A stretch of 64,000 nucleotides of DNA from Litoreibacter albidus (GTDB lineage: Bacteria > Pseudomonadota > Alphaproteobacteria > Rhodobacterales > Rhodobacteraceae): assembly GCF_900107015.1 (NCBI RefSeq), contig NZ_FNOI01000002.1:124001-188000 (forward strand), in the 5' to 3' direction. The notes under the pieces were generated by a model. The model saw nothing but the letters and a program-made list of their open reading frames with translations. It was not told the origin of the DNA and made no database searches. Made by a program: the position numbers and the translations under genes. The stretch's first letter is position 1. The number at the start of each line of letters is the position of its first letter. Shown here piece after piece: positions 52,185 to 60,303 of the stretch.

Positions 52185-53699
52185 ATGAAAAATACCTCAC
52201 TAAACCCCACTGCTGTGGCGGACCAAGAACGAAATCAGCCCTCTTCCACTGAGGAGAGACGCCCCTCGCAAACCCCTAAAACCAATAAGAAAAAGGAAGA
52301 ACTCCTATCTCCGGAAATGCTCGCTCATCGAGAAACTCTCTGCAAGGCGGTGTCGAGCTGGTTTGTCAGAAGGGAGAACCGCTATTTCGATGTCGATCGA
52401 TGGAACACATCTCTTAATTCAACGGATCTTCAGCGTATCTGTATCCTTCGATTTGAAGTGCAATTCCCTGAAATCAAGTTGACCAATGAGCTACTCTCAG
52501 CTGTTTTTTCTAAAGCAATTGAGGCGAAGCATACCGATCGCGAACAATCGATCCCCGTTTGGAGTGGTTCACGTGTGTGCAAGCCAGATGTGCAACTGCC
52601 ATATGTATGGCGCGACGGACTCGTGACCCTTAACACTTGGACAGAACCAGCCTACCGGAGAGCAAATCCGAAAGGAGACGGTTTTGGCATTTGGACTCAG
52701 TTTCTTAACAAGGCAATTCCCAGACGCGAAGACCGTGTGATGTTTCTGAACTGGCTCGCGTGGTGCCTGCAGAACGAGGCTGACAAACCAATGTGGGCTC
52801 CTTTCTTCTACTCTCGCAGGAAAGGTACAGGGAAGAGTACCCTTTGCCAGATGGTCGTCAAATTGTTTGGGGAGAAGAACTCGAAAACACTGAATAGTGT
52901 CGACGGTCTTACCTCAAAGTTCAATTTGCCGATCTTGCTTTCCAAGTTTGTGGTCTGCGAGGAATTGCAACTCCGTCCGGACTCTTCGCAAGGCAATAAG
53001 CTGAAAACCTACATGACGGAGAAAGAGACAGCGGCGGAGGCAAAAGGAAAAGACCTAGAAGCCATTTCCCAGTGTTGCTGCTTCATTTTTACTTCGAACC
53101 ACCTGCCAATCTGGATAGAGGCCGACGAACGCCGCTACTACGTCATCGATTTTGATCACTCTGGTCATGCGTCAGGAGAGGATGCAGAGGAATTCGGCGA
53201 ACTCGTTGGGCAGCTAAGGGCGTTCATGGAGGATGATGGCAATATTGCAATGCTCTATGAGCGCCTGATGGAACGGAGATTTCCCAACTCATTCAATGCG
53301 CTAACCCTTAACGTGTCGCAACTAACGTCTCCGATAATGAAGAAAATTCAAGGAGCTTCACGACAAGTCACTGTTGAGCAACTGGAGGAACTTCTCGCAG
53401 CGCGAAAGGTGTTTGCAATATCGCAAGAGGACTTGGTCGGCCTTTGCCATTCAGCTCTGAAGTGCAACCCCAATCAAGTGCGCCACATGATGACTGAGCT
53501 CGGCTGGACGCGGTCAAATGTTAAGTGGGGTGGGGTCGATTACGCCCGCTCAATTTGGGTTCATCCAGACTACTACGTGAATGAGGGCAAGGTTACTGGA
53601 CCGGACGGGGAGTCGAAGAAAATCGAGGGTGAGTTTGATGACATCGAGATCGTAGGAGCTGACACCGATACGTTGCCCACACTTGGAAAGGTTCAATGA
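52185..53699 (+). CDS. SF3-type helicase/primase-like replication protein (DUF5906/NrS-1-like)
   Basis: 504 residues. The first 60 are basic and low-complexity (NQPSSTEERRPSQTPKTNKKKEE). The ATPase has Walker A SRRKGTGKSTLCQMVVKLFG at residues about 210-229, Walker B-like SKFVVCEELQL near 260, and sensor CCCFIFTSNHLPIWIEADERRYYVIDFD near 300, the pattern of superfamily 3 helicases in plasmids, satellites and phages. No complete AEP primase is evident in front; the N-terminal domain before Walker A may take that place. It overlaps the HNH gene by 4 bp, and is flanked by inverted copies C and D. Probable initiator of element replication. Confidence 0.8.
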   Translation: MKNTSLNPTAVADQERNQPSSTEERRPSQTPKTNKKKEELLSPEMLAHRETLCKAVSSWFVRRENRYFDVDRWNTSLNSTDLQRICILRFEVQFPEIKLTNELLSAVFSKAIEAKHTDREQSIPVWSGSRVCKPDVQLPYVWRDGLVTLNTWTEPAYRRANPKGDGFGIWTQFLNKAIPRREDRVMFLNWLAWCLQNEADKPMWAPFFYSRRKGTGKSTLCQMVVKLFGEKNSKTLNSVDGLTSKFNLPILLSKFVVCEELQLRPDSSQGNKLKTYMTEKETAAEAKGKDLEAISQCCCFIFTSNHLPIWIEADERRYYVIDFDHSGHASGEDAEEFGELVGQLRAFMEDDGNIAMLYERLMERRFPNSFNALTLNVSQLTSPIMKKIQGASRQVTVEQLEELLAARKVFAISQEDLVGLCHSALKCNPNQVRHMMTELGWTRSNVKWGGVDYARSIWVHPDYYVNEGKVTGPDGESKKIEGEFDDIEIVGADTDTLPTLGKVQ

Positions 53700-54085
53700 T
53701 GCCCTCTACTGATTTCTTCGAGTATCAATCCCGTTCGCGGGTTTTCTACGACCGTATTCTGGTGGGGTATCACGACGAGGCGCTTAGGTTAGTTGAAAGG
53801 CTCCTAAACGACGCCGAAACTGATGCGAATGGGTGCATCGTTGCAGACACTATCCACCCAAAGAAAGTTCGTTTCATGGGATACCAAGATCGAGCCTATC
53901 GATTTGTGTTCTACGTAAGAAACCGCAGATCACCCCCAGCCGGAGAAGTGGTCCGCCACCGCTGCAACAATCGCCGCTGCATCAACCCCGATCACCTTGT
54001 CGCCGGGACGCAGCTGGAAAACATTGAGGACGATCGTGACTTTCGAGCGAATGGGGTCGACTTCGCGCTGCTGCTTCGGGGCTGA
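53696..54085 (+). CDS. HNH endonuclease-like protein
   Basis: 129 residues; start ATG 53696 overlaps the helicase stop. The HNH box is EVVRHRCNNRRCINPDHLVAGTQLENIEDD, with His-Arg-Cys-Asn-Asn, the N-P-D-H-L core and a distal N. N-terminal DFFEYQSRSRVFYDRILVGYHDEALRLVERLLND is unlike known homing enzymes. Short HNH proteins downstream of a replication helicase are seen in phages and their satellites, often near packaging (terminase) functions or as homing enzymes; here the role is open. Confidence 0.8.
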   Translation: MMPSTDFFEYQSRSRVFYDRILVGYHDEALRLVERLLNDAETDANGCIVADTIHPKKVRFMGYQDRAYRFVFYVRNRRSPPAGEVVRHRCNNRRCINPDHLVAGTQLENIEDDRDFRANGVDFALLLRG

Positions 54086-54248
54086 GGCCCTGCTTTCACC
54101 AAGTAAAATTATATAAACCCGTTCCTCCCGCAGACAGCGGGGGGAGCACTCGCCCGAGCTGGGGCATTCCTTGGGGCACTTTAGGTACACCCGTGGCCCG
54201 CGGGCCCGTTATTCTACTGAACAGTGGAGGTTGGCTGGGATGGTAGGA
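53927..54248 (+). repeat. att-containing repeat, copy D (element end joined to tRNA-Gln)
   Basis: 322-bp segment repeated inverted at 51651-51972 and in part (54145-54248) directly at 46340-46443. It ends with the core TGGCTGGGATGGTAGGA at 54232-54248, which belongs to the intact tRNA-Gln gene. It includes the end of the HNH gene and about 145 bp non-coding tail. Confidence 0.88.
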
Positions 54249-54306
54249 TTCGAACCTACGATCTACTGTACCAAAAACAGTTGCCCTACCGCTAGGCCAC
54301 ATCCCA
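54232..54306 (-). tRNA. tRNA-Gln (anticodon UUG)
   Basis: Minus strand folds as a cloverleaf of 75 nt: acceptor TGGGATG with CATCCCA, D arm GGCCTAGCGGTAGGGC, anticodon stem ACTGT/ACAGT with loop TTTTGGT (anticodon TTG), T arm GTAGGTTCGAATCCTAC, discriminator G and encoded CCA. The last 17 nt are the attachment core for the element to its left; the gene is intact because the element brought its own copy of the 3' end. Confidence 0.95.
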
Positions 54307-54398
54307 ATACCGAGTTGTGATTTAATGCGCCTTTCCGGATGCTGCAACCCCAAAATCGCGCCTTGTGACAATGAAGAGTGCGGTTTAAGTCCAAGCCC

Positions 54399-55574
54399 AT
54401 GGAAGCACAGGTCGTAATCATTGGCGCGGGCGCGGCGGGCATGATGTGCGCGATCGAATCGGCGCGGCGCGGGCGCTCCGTCCTGCTGCTGGATCACGCC
54501 AAGTCTGCCGGCGAAAAGATACGCATATCCGGAGGCGGGCGCTGCAATTTTACCAACCTCGACATCCAGCCCGACCGCTTCCTCTCGCAAAACCCCCGCT
54601 TCGCGCTCTCGGCACTGAAGCGGTACACCCAGTGGGACTTCATCGCGATGGTCGATGCCGCGGGAATCCCGTGGCACGAAAAGACGCTGGGGCAGTTGTT
54701 CTGTGACACTTCCGCGAAAGATATCATCGCGATGCTGGCGGGACACATGCAGGACGCGGGTGTAACCGTAAAACTAGGCACCACGGTCGACGGCGTGACG
54801 CGGGCCGCTGGCGGTTACAGCGTCGACACCTCGCTGGGGGCGATCCGTTGCGAGAGCGTCGTGATCGCAACGGGGGGCAAGTCCATCCCCAGGATGGGCG
54901 CCACCGGCTTTGGCTATCACGTGGCGGAGAGCTTCGGGCTCCCGATCGTTGAGACGCGGCCAGCGCTTGTGCCGCTCACCTTTGCCGAGCAGGAACTGGC
55001 GCAGACCCGTGCGCTTGCTGGCACCTCCGTGCAGGCGAATGTGGCCTGCGACGGGGCGAGCTTTAACGAGGGGCTTTTGTTCACGCACCGCGGTCTGTCC
55101 GGCCCGTCGATTTTGCAAATCTCGTCGTACTGGACGGAAGGCCGCACGCTGGCAGTCAACTTGGCCGCGACGCGCGATGTCGCAGCGGAACTGAAATCGC
55201 TGCGCGCGGAGGCTGGCCGCATTTCAATCAAGAACGCCTTGGCGCGGATCATCCCTGAAAAGCTTGCAGCTGTGGTCGTCGCAGAAACCGGCCATAGCGG
55301 CAATCTGGCTGACCAGAACAACGCGTCCCTAGACGCCCTCGCCGAGCGTGTTCACACTTGGATCATCAAGCCAGTGGGTTCTGAGGGGTACCGCACGGCG
55401 GAGGTCACCTTGGGCGGCATCAACACCGACGCTTTGAACGCCAAAACGATGGAGGCAAAAGATGCGCCCGGCCTCTATTTTATCGGTGAAGTCGTCGATG
55501 TGACCGGCTGGCTGGGCGGGTACAATTTCCAATGGGCGTGGTCGTCCGGCTGGGCTGCCGGACAAGTCGCTTAG
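54399..55574 (+). CDS. HI0933/BaiN-type NAD(P)/FAD-dependent oxidoreductase
   Basis: 391-residue flavoprotein. N-terminal dinucleotide fold MEAQVVIIGAGAAGMMCAIESARRGRSVLLLDHAKSAGEKIRISGGGRCNFTNLD includes the G-E-K-x-R-I-S-G-G-G-R-C-N-x-T-N signature of the family; ATGGKSIPRMGATGFGYHVAESFG and the C-terminal GLYFIGEVVDVTGWLGGYNFQWAWSSGWAAG are also diagnostic. ATG 54399 is used; an in-frame GTG lies at 54378. Annotated in some genomes as aminoacetone oxidase; true substrate unclear. Convergent with kdsA, 1 bp apart. Confidence 0.92.
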   Translation: MEAQVVIIGAGAAGMMCAIESARRGRSVLLLDHAKSAGEKIRISGGGRCNFTNLDIQPDRFLSQNPRFALSALKRYTQWDFIAMVDAAGIPWHEKTLGQLFCDTSAKDIIAMLAGHMQDAGVTVKLGTTVDGVTRAAGGYSVDTSLGAIRCESVVIATGGKSIPRMGATGFGYHVAESFGLPIVETRPALVPLTFAEQELAQTRALAGTSVQANVACDGASFNEGLLFTHRGLSGPSILQISSYWTEGRTLAVNLAATRDVAAELKSLRAEAGRISIKNALARIIPEKLAAVVVAETGHSGNLADQNNASLDALAERVHTWIIKPVGSEGYRTAEVTLGGINTDALNAKTMEAKDAPGLYFIGEVVDVTGWLGGYNFQWAWSSGWAAGQVA

Positions 55575-55575
55575 C

Positions 55576-56409
55576 CTAAACGCGGCAGGGGTTGGCCTTG
55601 GCCAGTGCGTCAAACTCCATCAGGCTCTTCATGAGGTCCGGCATCTGATGCAGCGGAATCATGTTCGGCCCGTCAGACGGTGCGCGGTCGGGTTCTTCAT
55701 GCGTCTCGATAAACACGCCAGCAATGCCCAGCGATACCGCAGCACGCGCCATCACCGGCGCAAATTCGCGTTGCCCACCGGAGGAGCCGCCCTGCCCGCC
55801 TGGCTGCTGCACGGAATGGGTTGCGTCCATGATCACCGGATAGCCGGTTTTCGCCATCGTCGGCAGCGACCGGAAGTCGGCAACCAGTGTGTTATAGCCG
55901 AAGGACGCGCCGCGCTCCGTCAGCATGATGTTTTCGTTGCCCGTGCTTTCCACTTTGGAAATCACGTTCGGCATGTCCCATGGCGCCAGAAACTGCCCCT
56001 TCTTGATGTTCACCACAGCGCCTGTTTCACCCGCCGCGACCAGCAGGTCGGTTTGACGGCTCAGGAACGCGGGAATTTGAATGACATCAACCGCGTTCGC
56101 GACGGCGGCGCAGTGATCAGGTGAATGAACGTCTGTCAGTGTCGGGCAGCCAATTTCGGCGCGCACCTCGTCCATAATGCGCAAGCCCTCGTCCAGCCCC
56201 AAACCGCGCATACCGGACACCGACGTCCGGTTGGCCTTATCGTAGCTGGCTTTAAACACGTAGCCCGCCCCTGCATCCGCGCAGGCCTTGGCCATCGCTT
56301 CCGCGATCATCAATGCGTGGTCCAGACTTTCCAACTGGCAGGGCCCCGCGATCACGGTCAGGGGCAAGTCGTTGCTGCACTTGAGCGCGCCGATATTGAT
56401 AGTTTTCAT
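55576..56409 (-). CDS. kdsA: 3-deoxy-8-phosphooctulonate synthase (KDO-8-P synthase)
   Basis: 277 residues. Condenses arabinose 5-phosphate with PEP to KDO-8-phosphate for LPS and Kdo-linked capsule. LTVIAGPCQLESLDHALMIAEAMAKACADAGAGYVFKASYDKANRTSVSGMRGLGLDEGLRIM, VDVIQIPAFLSRQTDLLVAAGETGAVVNIKKGQFLAPWDM and PVIMDATHSVQQPGGQGGSSGGQREFAPVMARAAVS match the enzyme along its entire length. Together with kpsE and kpsT upstream in the same direction (5 bp gap), it points to capsule export. Confidence 0.96.
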   Translation of the reverse strand: MKTINIGALKCSNDLPLTVIAGPCQLESLDHALMIAEAMAKACADAGAGYVFKASYDKANRTSVSGMRGLGLDEGLRIMDEVRAEIGCPTLTDVHSPDHCAAVANAVDVIQIPAFLSRQTDLLVAAGETGAVVNIKKGQFLAPWDMPNVISKVESTGNENIMLTERGASFGYNTLVADFRSLPTMAKTGYPVIMDATHSVQQPGGQGGSSGGQREFAPVMARAAVSLGIAGVFIETHEEPDRAPSDGPNMIPLHQMPDLMKSLMEFDALAKANPCRV

Positions 56410-56414
56410 GGGAT

Positions 56415-58100
56415 TTACACCTGTTCACGAAGGATGGAAGCGGTCAGCGAGACCATCAGATAAATGCCCGCAAAGATCAAGAACGCCAAGATCGTATTCT
56501 CAAAGGCACGCGGGTATGTCGGCTCGTCGGGGGCCACCGGGCTCACGCCGACCGACAGGTAGCGCACTTGCCGGTTGGCCTCCAGACGGGCGGCCTCAAA
56601 CTGGGCTTCTGCTGCGGCGAGGAACTCTTGACGCATCGCCAAATCGCCCTGCGCCACCATTAATTCGCCCGAAATCCGCGCCAACGATCCGGTGTTCGCG
56701 TTGCTCTCTGTCAACTGGCCACGGTACTCCGCGATCAGTTTTTGAAGCTCCGCGATTTTGTTTTCCTCAGCGCTCACCTTGGCTTGGTTGGGGCGCGCGT
56801 TCGCCAGATATTGTTGCAGTGAAATGCGTGATGTCAGCAACTCACTCTCAAGCTGGGTGATCTGGCCAAAGATGGCCTGCACTTCGCTCTCCGGACTTAG
56901 AACGCCCAGCTTTTCCTGCAGCTCCACGATGCGGTCTTGCGCAGCGCGCATCTTGGCCTCGGCCTCGATACGGCTGTCAGCGGCCCCCTGCATCTGATCC
57001 CCGCGCAAACGCGATGTCAGCTCATCCACGCGTTCTTCCGCGTAGGTAATCAGCTTCTTGGAGAACGCGGCGGAGGTCTCTGGATCAGCGGCGCTCACCT
57101 CCATTTTGATCACGCCCTCGGCGGGATCATAGCCAATTTTGACGTGCTTTTTATAAAGCGAGTATGCCGCCTCATTGGTGCTGTCCATTTCGATGCGTTG
57201 CAGCGCGTCGACGTTTTCTTGGGAGAAATGGGTCTTGAACCCCTCATCCTCGTTCAGGCGCAGCATCGCGTCGCGGGACTGTAAATACCCCTGCACGGTG
57301 ATACTGTCCTGCGATGTCGCAAGCCCTGTGCCCGAGAACAAACCGCCAAGCTGGCCAGCTGATGACGGCTCTGCTGTCTGGATAATGAACTCTGACTTGG
57401 TGGCATACATCGGCGTCGCCACGGCGTAGTAATAGTAACCCGCAACAAAGGTCGGGAGCATGACAAACACCATCATCCGGATTGCCAGCAGGCTGGCGCG
57501 GCGGCGGCGGCGGCGTGCGATGTCGCGCTGAATGGCCATGATATCCGTCGCGCGGCGATCCTCGGTGATCACCTCGGTCGACGGCAACGACGGCTTGGAC
57601 ACAACGGTCGACGGCAACTGATCCTTGGACGGCGCTTCGGACGCATCCTCTGGGCCATCGCGCATCACCAGTTCAAGCATGTTGGAGCGCTTGAACGGGT
57701 CAATTCCCTTCTCGCGCAGAAGGCGAACCGCGTCGTAGTCCGACACCGGCGCCAAACCCTGCTTTTGCGCCACACGGCGGGCCATGCGCAGTTGACGTCC
57801 CGTCAAACCCTCGCGGCGAATGGCGTCAATCATGTCAGCGGGGCTTTGCGGGGCCGCAGGTGTCTGCGCCTCAACCTCGGCGGGCTTCGCCTCGGGCTTG
57901 GGGCGGAAGTCCTGCTTGCCGAAACCATCATCGGTCGAGGACGCGAACATCATCGGCTCTGTCTGCAACAGCTCCGTCACAGCGGCTTTGGTGGCGTCGG
58001 GCGTCTCCACATTTTGCGCGGGCGCGGGCTTAGGCGCCGCTGCCGACTGACCTTCACTCCGCCGCAGACGATACTTTTTAGCTTTGGGTTTCGTAATCAT
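56415..58100 (-). CDS. kpsE: Capsule export inner-membrane protein, KpsE/BexC type
   Basis: 561 residues, polysaccharide co-polymerase-like periplasmic adaptor of the ABC-2 capsule exporter. A long N-terminal cytoplasmic part (residues 1-195, Pro/Ala/Glu-rich and ending in IARRRRRRAS) is unusually long; the first membrane helix is at about 200-220 (LAIRMMVFVMLPTFVAGYYYYAV), then the Wzz-like domain MYATKSEFIIQTAEPS and coiled coil (RIVELQEKLGVLSPESEVQAIFGQITQLESELLTSRISLQQYL), and a last helix AFENTILAFLIFAGIYLMVSLTASIL. Overlaps kpsT by 23 bp. No kpsM is next to them. Confidence 0.9.
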   Translation of the reverse strand: MITKPKAKKYRLRRSEGQSAAAPKPAPAQNVETPDATKAAVTELLQTEPMMFASSTDDGFGKQDFRPKPEAKPAEVEAQTPAAPQSPADMIDAIRREGLTGRQLRMARRVAQKQGLAPVSDYDAVRLLREKGIDPFKRSNMLELVMRDGPEDASEAPSKDQLPSTVVSKPSLPSTEVITEDRRATDIMAIQRDIARRRRRRASLLAIRMMVFVMLPTFVAGYYYYAVATPMYATKSEFIIQTAEPSSAGQLGGLFSGTGLATSQDSITVQGYLQSRDAMLRLNEDEGFKTHFSQENVDALQRIEMDSTNEAAYSLYKKHVKIGYDPAEGVIKMEVSAADPETSAAFSKKLITYAEERVDELTSRLRGDQMQGAADSRIEAEAKMRAAQDRIVELQEKLGVLSPESEVQAIFGQITQLESELLTSRISLQQYLANARPNQAKVSAEENKIAELQKLIAEYRGQLTESNANTGSLARISGELMVAQGDLAMRQEFLAAAEAQFEAARLEANRQVRYLSVGVSPVAPDEPTYPRAFENTILAFLIFAGIYLMVSLTASILREQV

Positions 58101-58737
58101 ACAGTCGCTTCGCTTCTTCCAATGTGTCGAACATGACCAGCTTGCCCTTGCTCAGGACGGCGGCAGATCGACAGAATTTCTCCAGCGTTTCAGCTTGGTG
58201 CGATACCACAATTACGGTGGCTTTCTTCAAACGGTCCTTCAGGATGGAGCCCGCCTTGCGGTTGAACTCAACGTCCGTCGTCGCAGGCATCCCCTCGTCG
58301 ATCAGGTAGATATCAAACTCCAGCGCCAACATCAGCGCAAAGGTAAACCGCGCCTTCATCCCTTGGCTATAGGTGCCGACAGGCATGTCGAAGTATTCCT
58401 CTAGCCCGCACAGATATCGGCAAAAGGCCTCGATGTAGTCCGGATCAAGCGAATACAGTTTGGCAATGTAGCGGGCATTTTCGCGGGCAGTGTGCTTGGG
58501 AACCACGCCCCCCATGAACCCCAACGGAAACGAGATGCGCGAGGTGCGGATGATCTCGCCCTCGTCAGGCTTCTCCAGCCCCGCCATCATGTTGATAATG
58601 GTCGTCTTACCCGTGCCATTGGGCGCCAAGATGCCGATAGAGTGTCCCACATCCACGCGGAAAGAGGCGCGATCAAGGATCACCTTGCGCTGCGTGCCGG
58701 TCCAGAAGGACTTGCTGACCTCTTGAAACTCAATCAT
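58078..58737 (-). CDS. kpsT: Capsule polysaccharide ABC transporter ATP-binding protein
   Basis: 219 residues. Nucleotide-binding motifs: Walker A LAPNGTGKTTIINMMAG, signature YSQGMKARFTFALMLALEFDIYLIDEGMPATTD (with Walker B inside) and the H-loop VIVVSHQAETLEKFC. The FNRKAGSILKDRLKKATVIVVSH part is typical of KpsT/Wzt. Works with a permease (KpsM), not seen within the window, and KpsE. First of a three-gene run with kdsA. Confidence 0.92.
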   Translation of the reverse strand: MIEFQEVSKSFWTGTQRKVILDRASFRVDVGHSIGILAPNGTGKTTIINMMAGLEKPDEGEIIRTSRISFPLGFMGGVVPKHTARENARYIAKLYSLDPDYIEAFCRYLCGLEEYFDMPVGTYSQGMKARFTFALMLALEFDIYLIDEGMPATTDVEFNRKAGSILKDRLKKATVIVVSHQAETLEKFCRSAAVLSKGKLVMFDTLEEAKRLYDYETQS

Positions 58738-58939
58738 CTCTGGGGAATCCCCCTACCTCATCTAGCCCACATGTCGCCTGCGGATCATTGGGGGCATTCT
58801 AGGCACCCTTTAAGGCCGCATTATGTCTGATTGGGGGCCTCTTGTTCAACGCTTTATAAGTGAACACCCCACGAATGGGCGCGAGACGGCACATTTGGGC
58901 GCGCCGTCTTGCCAAACAATCACACTCTGCGGCGATCAA

Positions 58940-60238
58940 TCAGCCGTTTTGCTTCACCACGCGGAACAGCTTGCCCGCCATGATGGACACCCCAGCCGCG
59001 GCAAAGGAGAACAGCGCACCCATCTTGGCCGCCTCCTGCACAGGCCCCGTCTCAAACGCCACAGATGCCACGAACAGCGACACGGTAAAGCCAATCGCCG
59101 CCACACAGCCGATCACCACAAGGTCCACAATCCGCATCCCCTTAGGCAGACCCAACCCCAATGGACGCGCCGCAACCCAGCCGAACAGCAAAATGCCAAA
59201 CGGCTTGCCGATCATAAGTCCCGCCAGCACCAGCCACGTCGCATCCCCGATTGAGCTGAACTCCACCCCCGCATTCAGCAGCCCGAAGAAGAACAAGATG
59301 ATCTCCACCGGATGCTTCAACGCATGCTCGAATTGGTTCAGCAGGTCGGTCAGGTACTGCTCCGCCTCGGAAAAAATCCCGAACGCGCGGTCCGCGTGTG
59401 GGATCGTCGGCACGATTGGCAGCAGCCCCAACGCAGGATGCAGCCCGCTTTGCGCGAAGCCGTACCAGCTCAAACACGCCGCAATCAGATAGGGCACGAA
59501 ATGCAGCTTCCGGCGCACGAATGTCGACACGGGGCGGTCTTGGTTACCACGATCCAGCTTGCGCGGCAGCCAGTTGGCTAACAAAAACACACCGACAGCC
59601 GCCACAAACGACAGCAGCAACCACTCCGGCGCCAGATCGCCCGACGGGTAGAAAATCGCCAAGATCACAAGCCCCGCCGCGTCATCGGCAATCGCCAGCA
59701 ACAACAAAAACCGCACCGCAGGATGGCCCGCGCCAAACACCAAACGGCCAACAAGGTAGCTGAACGCAATATCCGTAGCAGTGGGGATCGCCCAACCATT
59801 GGCAACGGCGTTGTAGGTGTCGGACCCCATGAAGTAAGCCAGCCCAAGGTACACGGCAATCGGTCCGAACATGCCACCTGCTGTTGCAAACAACGGCGTC
59901 GCGGCCTTCTTGCCGCGCAAAGCGCCGTTTTTGAGGATCACTGCCTCCCACACTTCCTTCGCAGCAATCGCGAAAAACAGCGCCATCAGCACGTCGTTAA
60001 CAAGGTAATGCAGGCTCAACACCCGCGTGATGTCGCCCACCTCATAGGCCTCATACCCCGCGCCGTAGGACTTCGCCCAATAGGAGAAATCGACGCCGAT
60101 CAGGTCGTTGAACCACAAGGGGTGCTCAACGAAATGGTGGTAGGCCTGCGGGTCGGTGTTGGCCCAGATCAGCGCGATCACAGCGCCGATAATAAGCAAC
60201 AGCGAGTAGTTGGTGACGAAATTCCAGACGCGATACAT
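58940..60238 (-). CDS. nhaA: Na+/H+ antiporter NhaA
   Basis: About 432 residues. YRVWNFVTNYSLLLIIGAVIALIWANTDPQAYHHFVEHPLWFN, AAKEVWEAVILKNGALRGKKAATPLFATAGGMFGPIAVYL, GWAIPTATDIAFSYLVGRLVFG (the D-I-A-F part), FLLLLAIADDAAGLVILAIFYPS (Asp-Asp pair for ion binding) identify NhaA. C-terminal region is a bit longer than E. coli NhaA. ATG 60238 is preceded by ggggagcgac; an upstream in-frame start at 60298 has no support. Expels Na+ in exchange for protons, fitting a marine organism. Confidence 0.94.
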   Translation of the reverse strand: MYRVWNFVTNYSLLLIIGAVIALIWANTDPQAYHHFVEHPLWFNDLIGVDFSYWAKSYGAGYEAYEVGDITRVLSLHYLVNDVLMALFFAIAAKEVWEAVILKNGALRGKKAATPLFATAGGMFGPIAVYLGLAYFMGSDTYNAVANGWAIPTATDIAFSYLVGRLVFGAGHPAVRFLLLLAIADDAAGLVILAIFYPSGDLAPEWLLLSFVAAVGVFLLANWLPRKLDRGNQDRPVSTFVRRKLHFVPYLIAACLSWYGFAQSGLHPALGLLPIVPTIPHADRAFGIFSEAEQYLTDLLNQFEHALKHPVEIILFFFGLLNAGVEFSSIGDATWLVLAGLMIGKPFGILLFGWVAARPLGLGLPKGMRIVDLVVIGCVAAIGFTVSLFVASVAFETGPVQEAAKMGALFSFAAAGVSIMAGKLFRVVKQNG

Positions 60239-60303
60239 GTCGCTCCCCCGTGCATAGCCTGTTGGCTCGGAGGTAAACCAATCGCTACCGCAGGGCAATC
60301 AGC

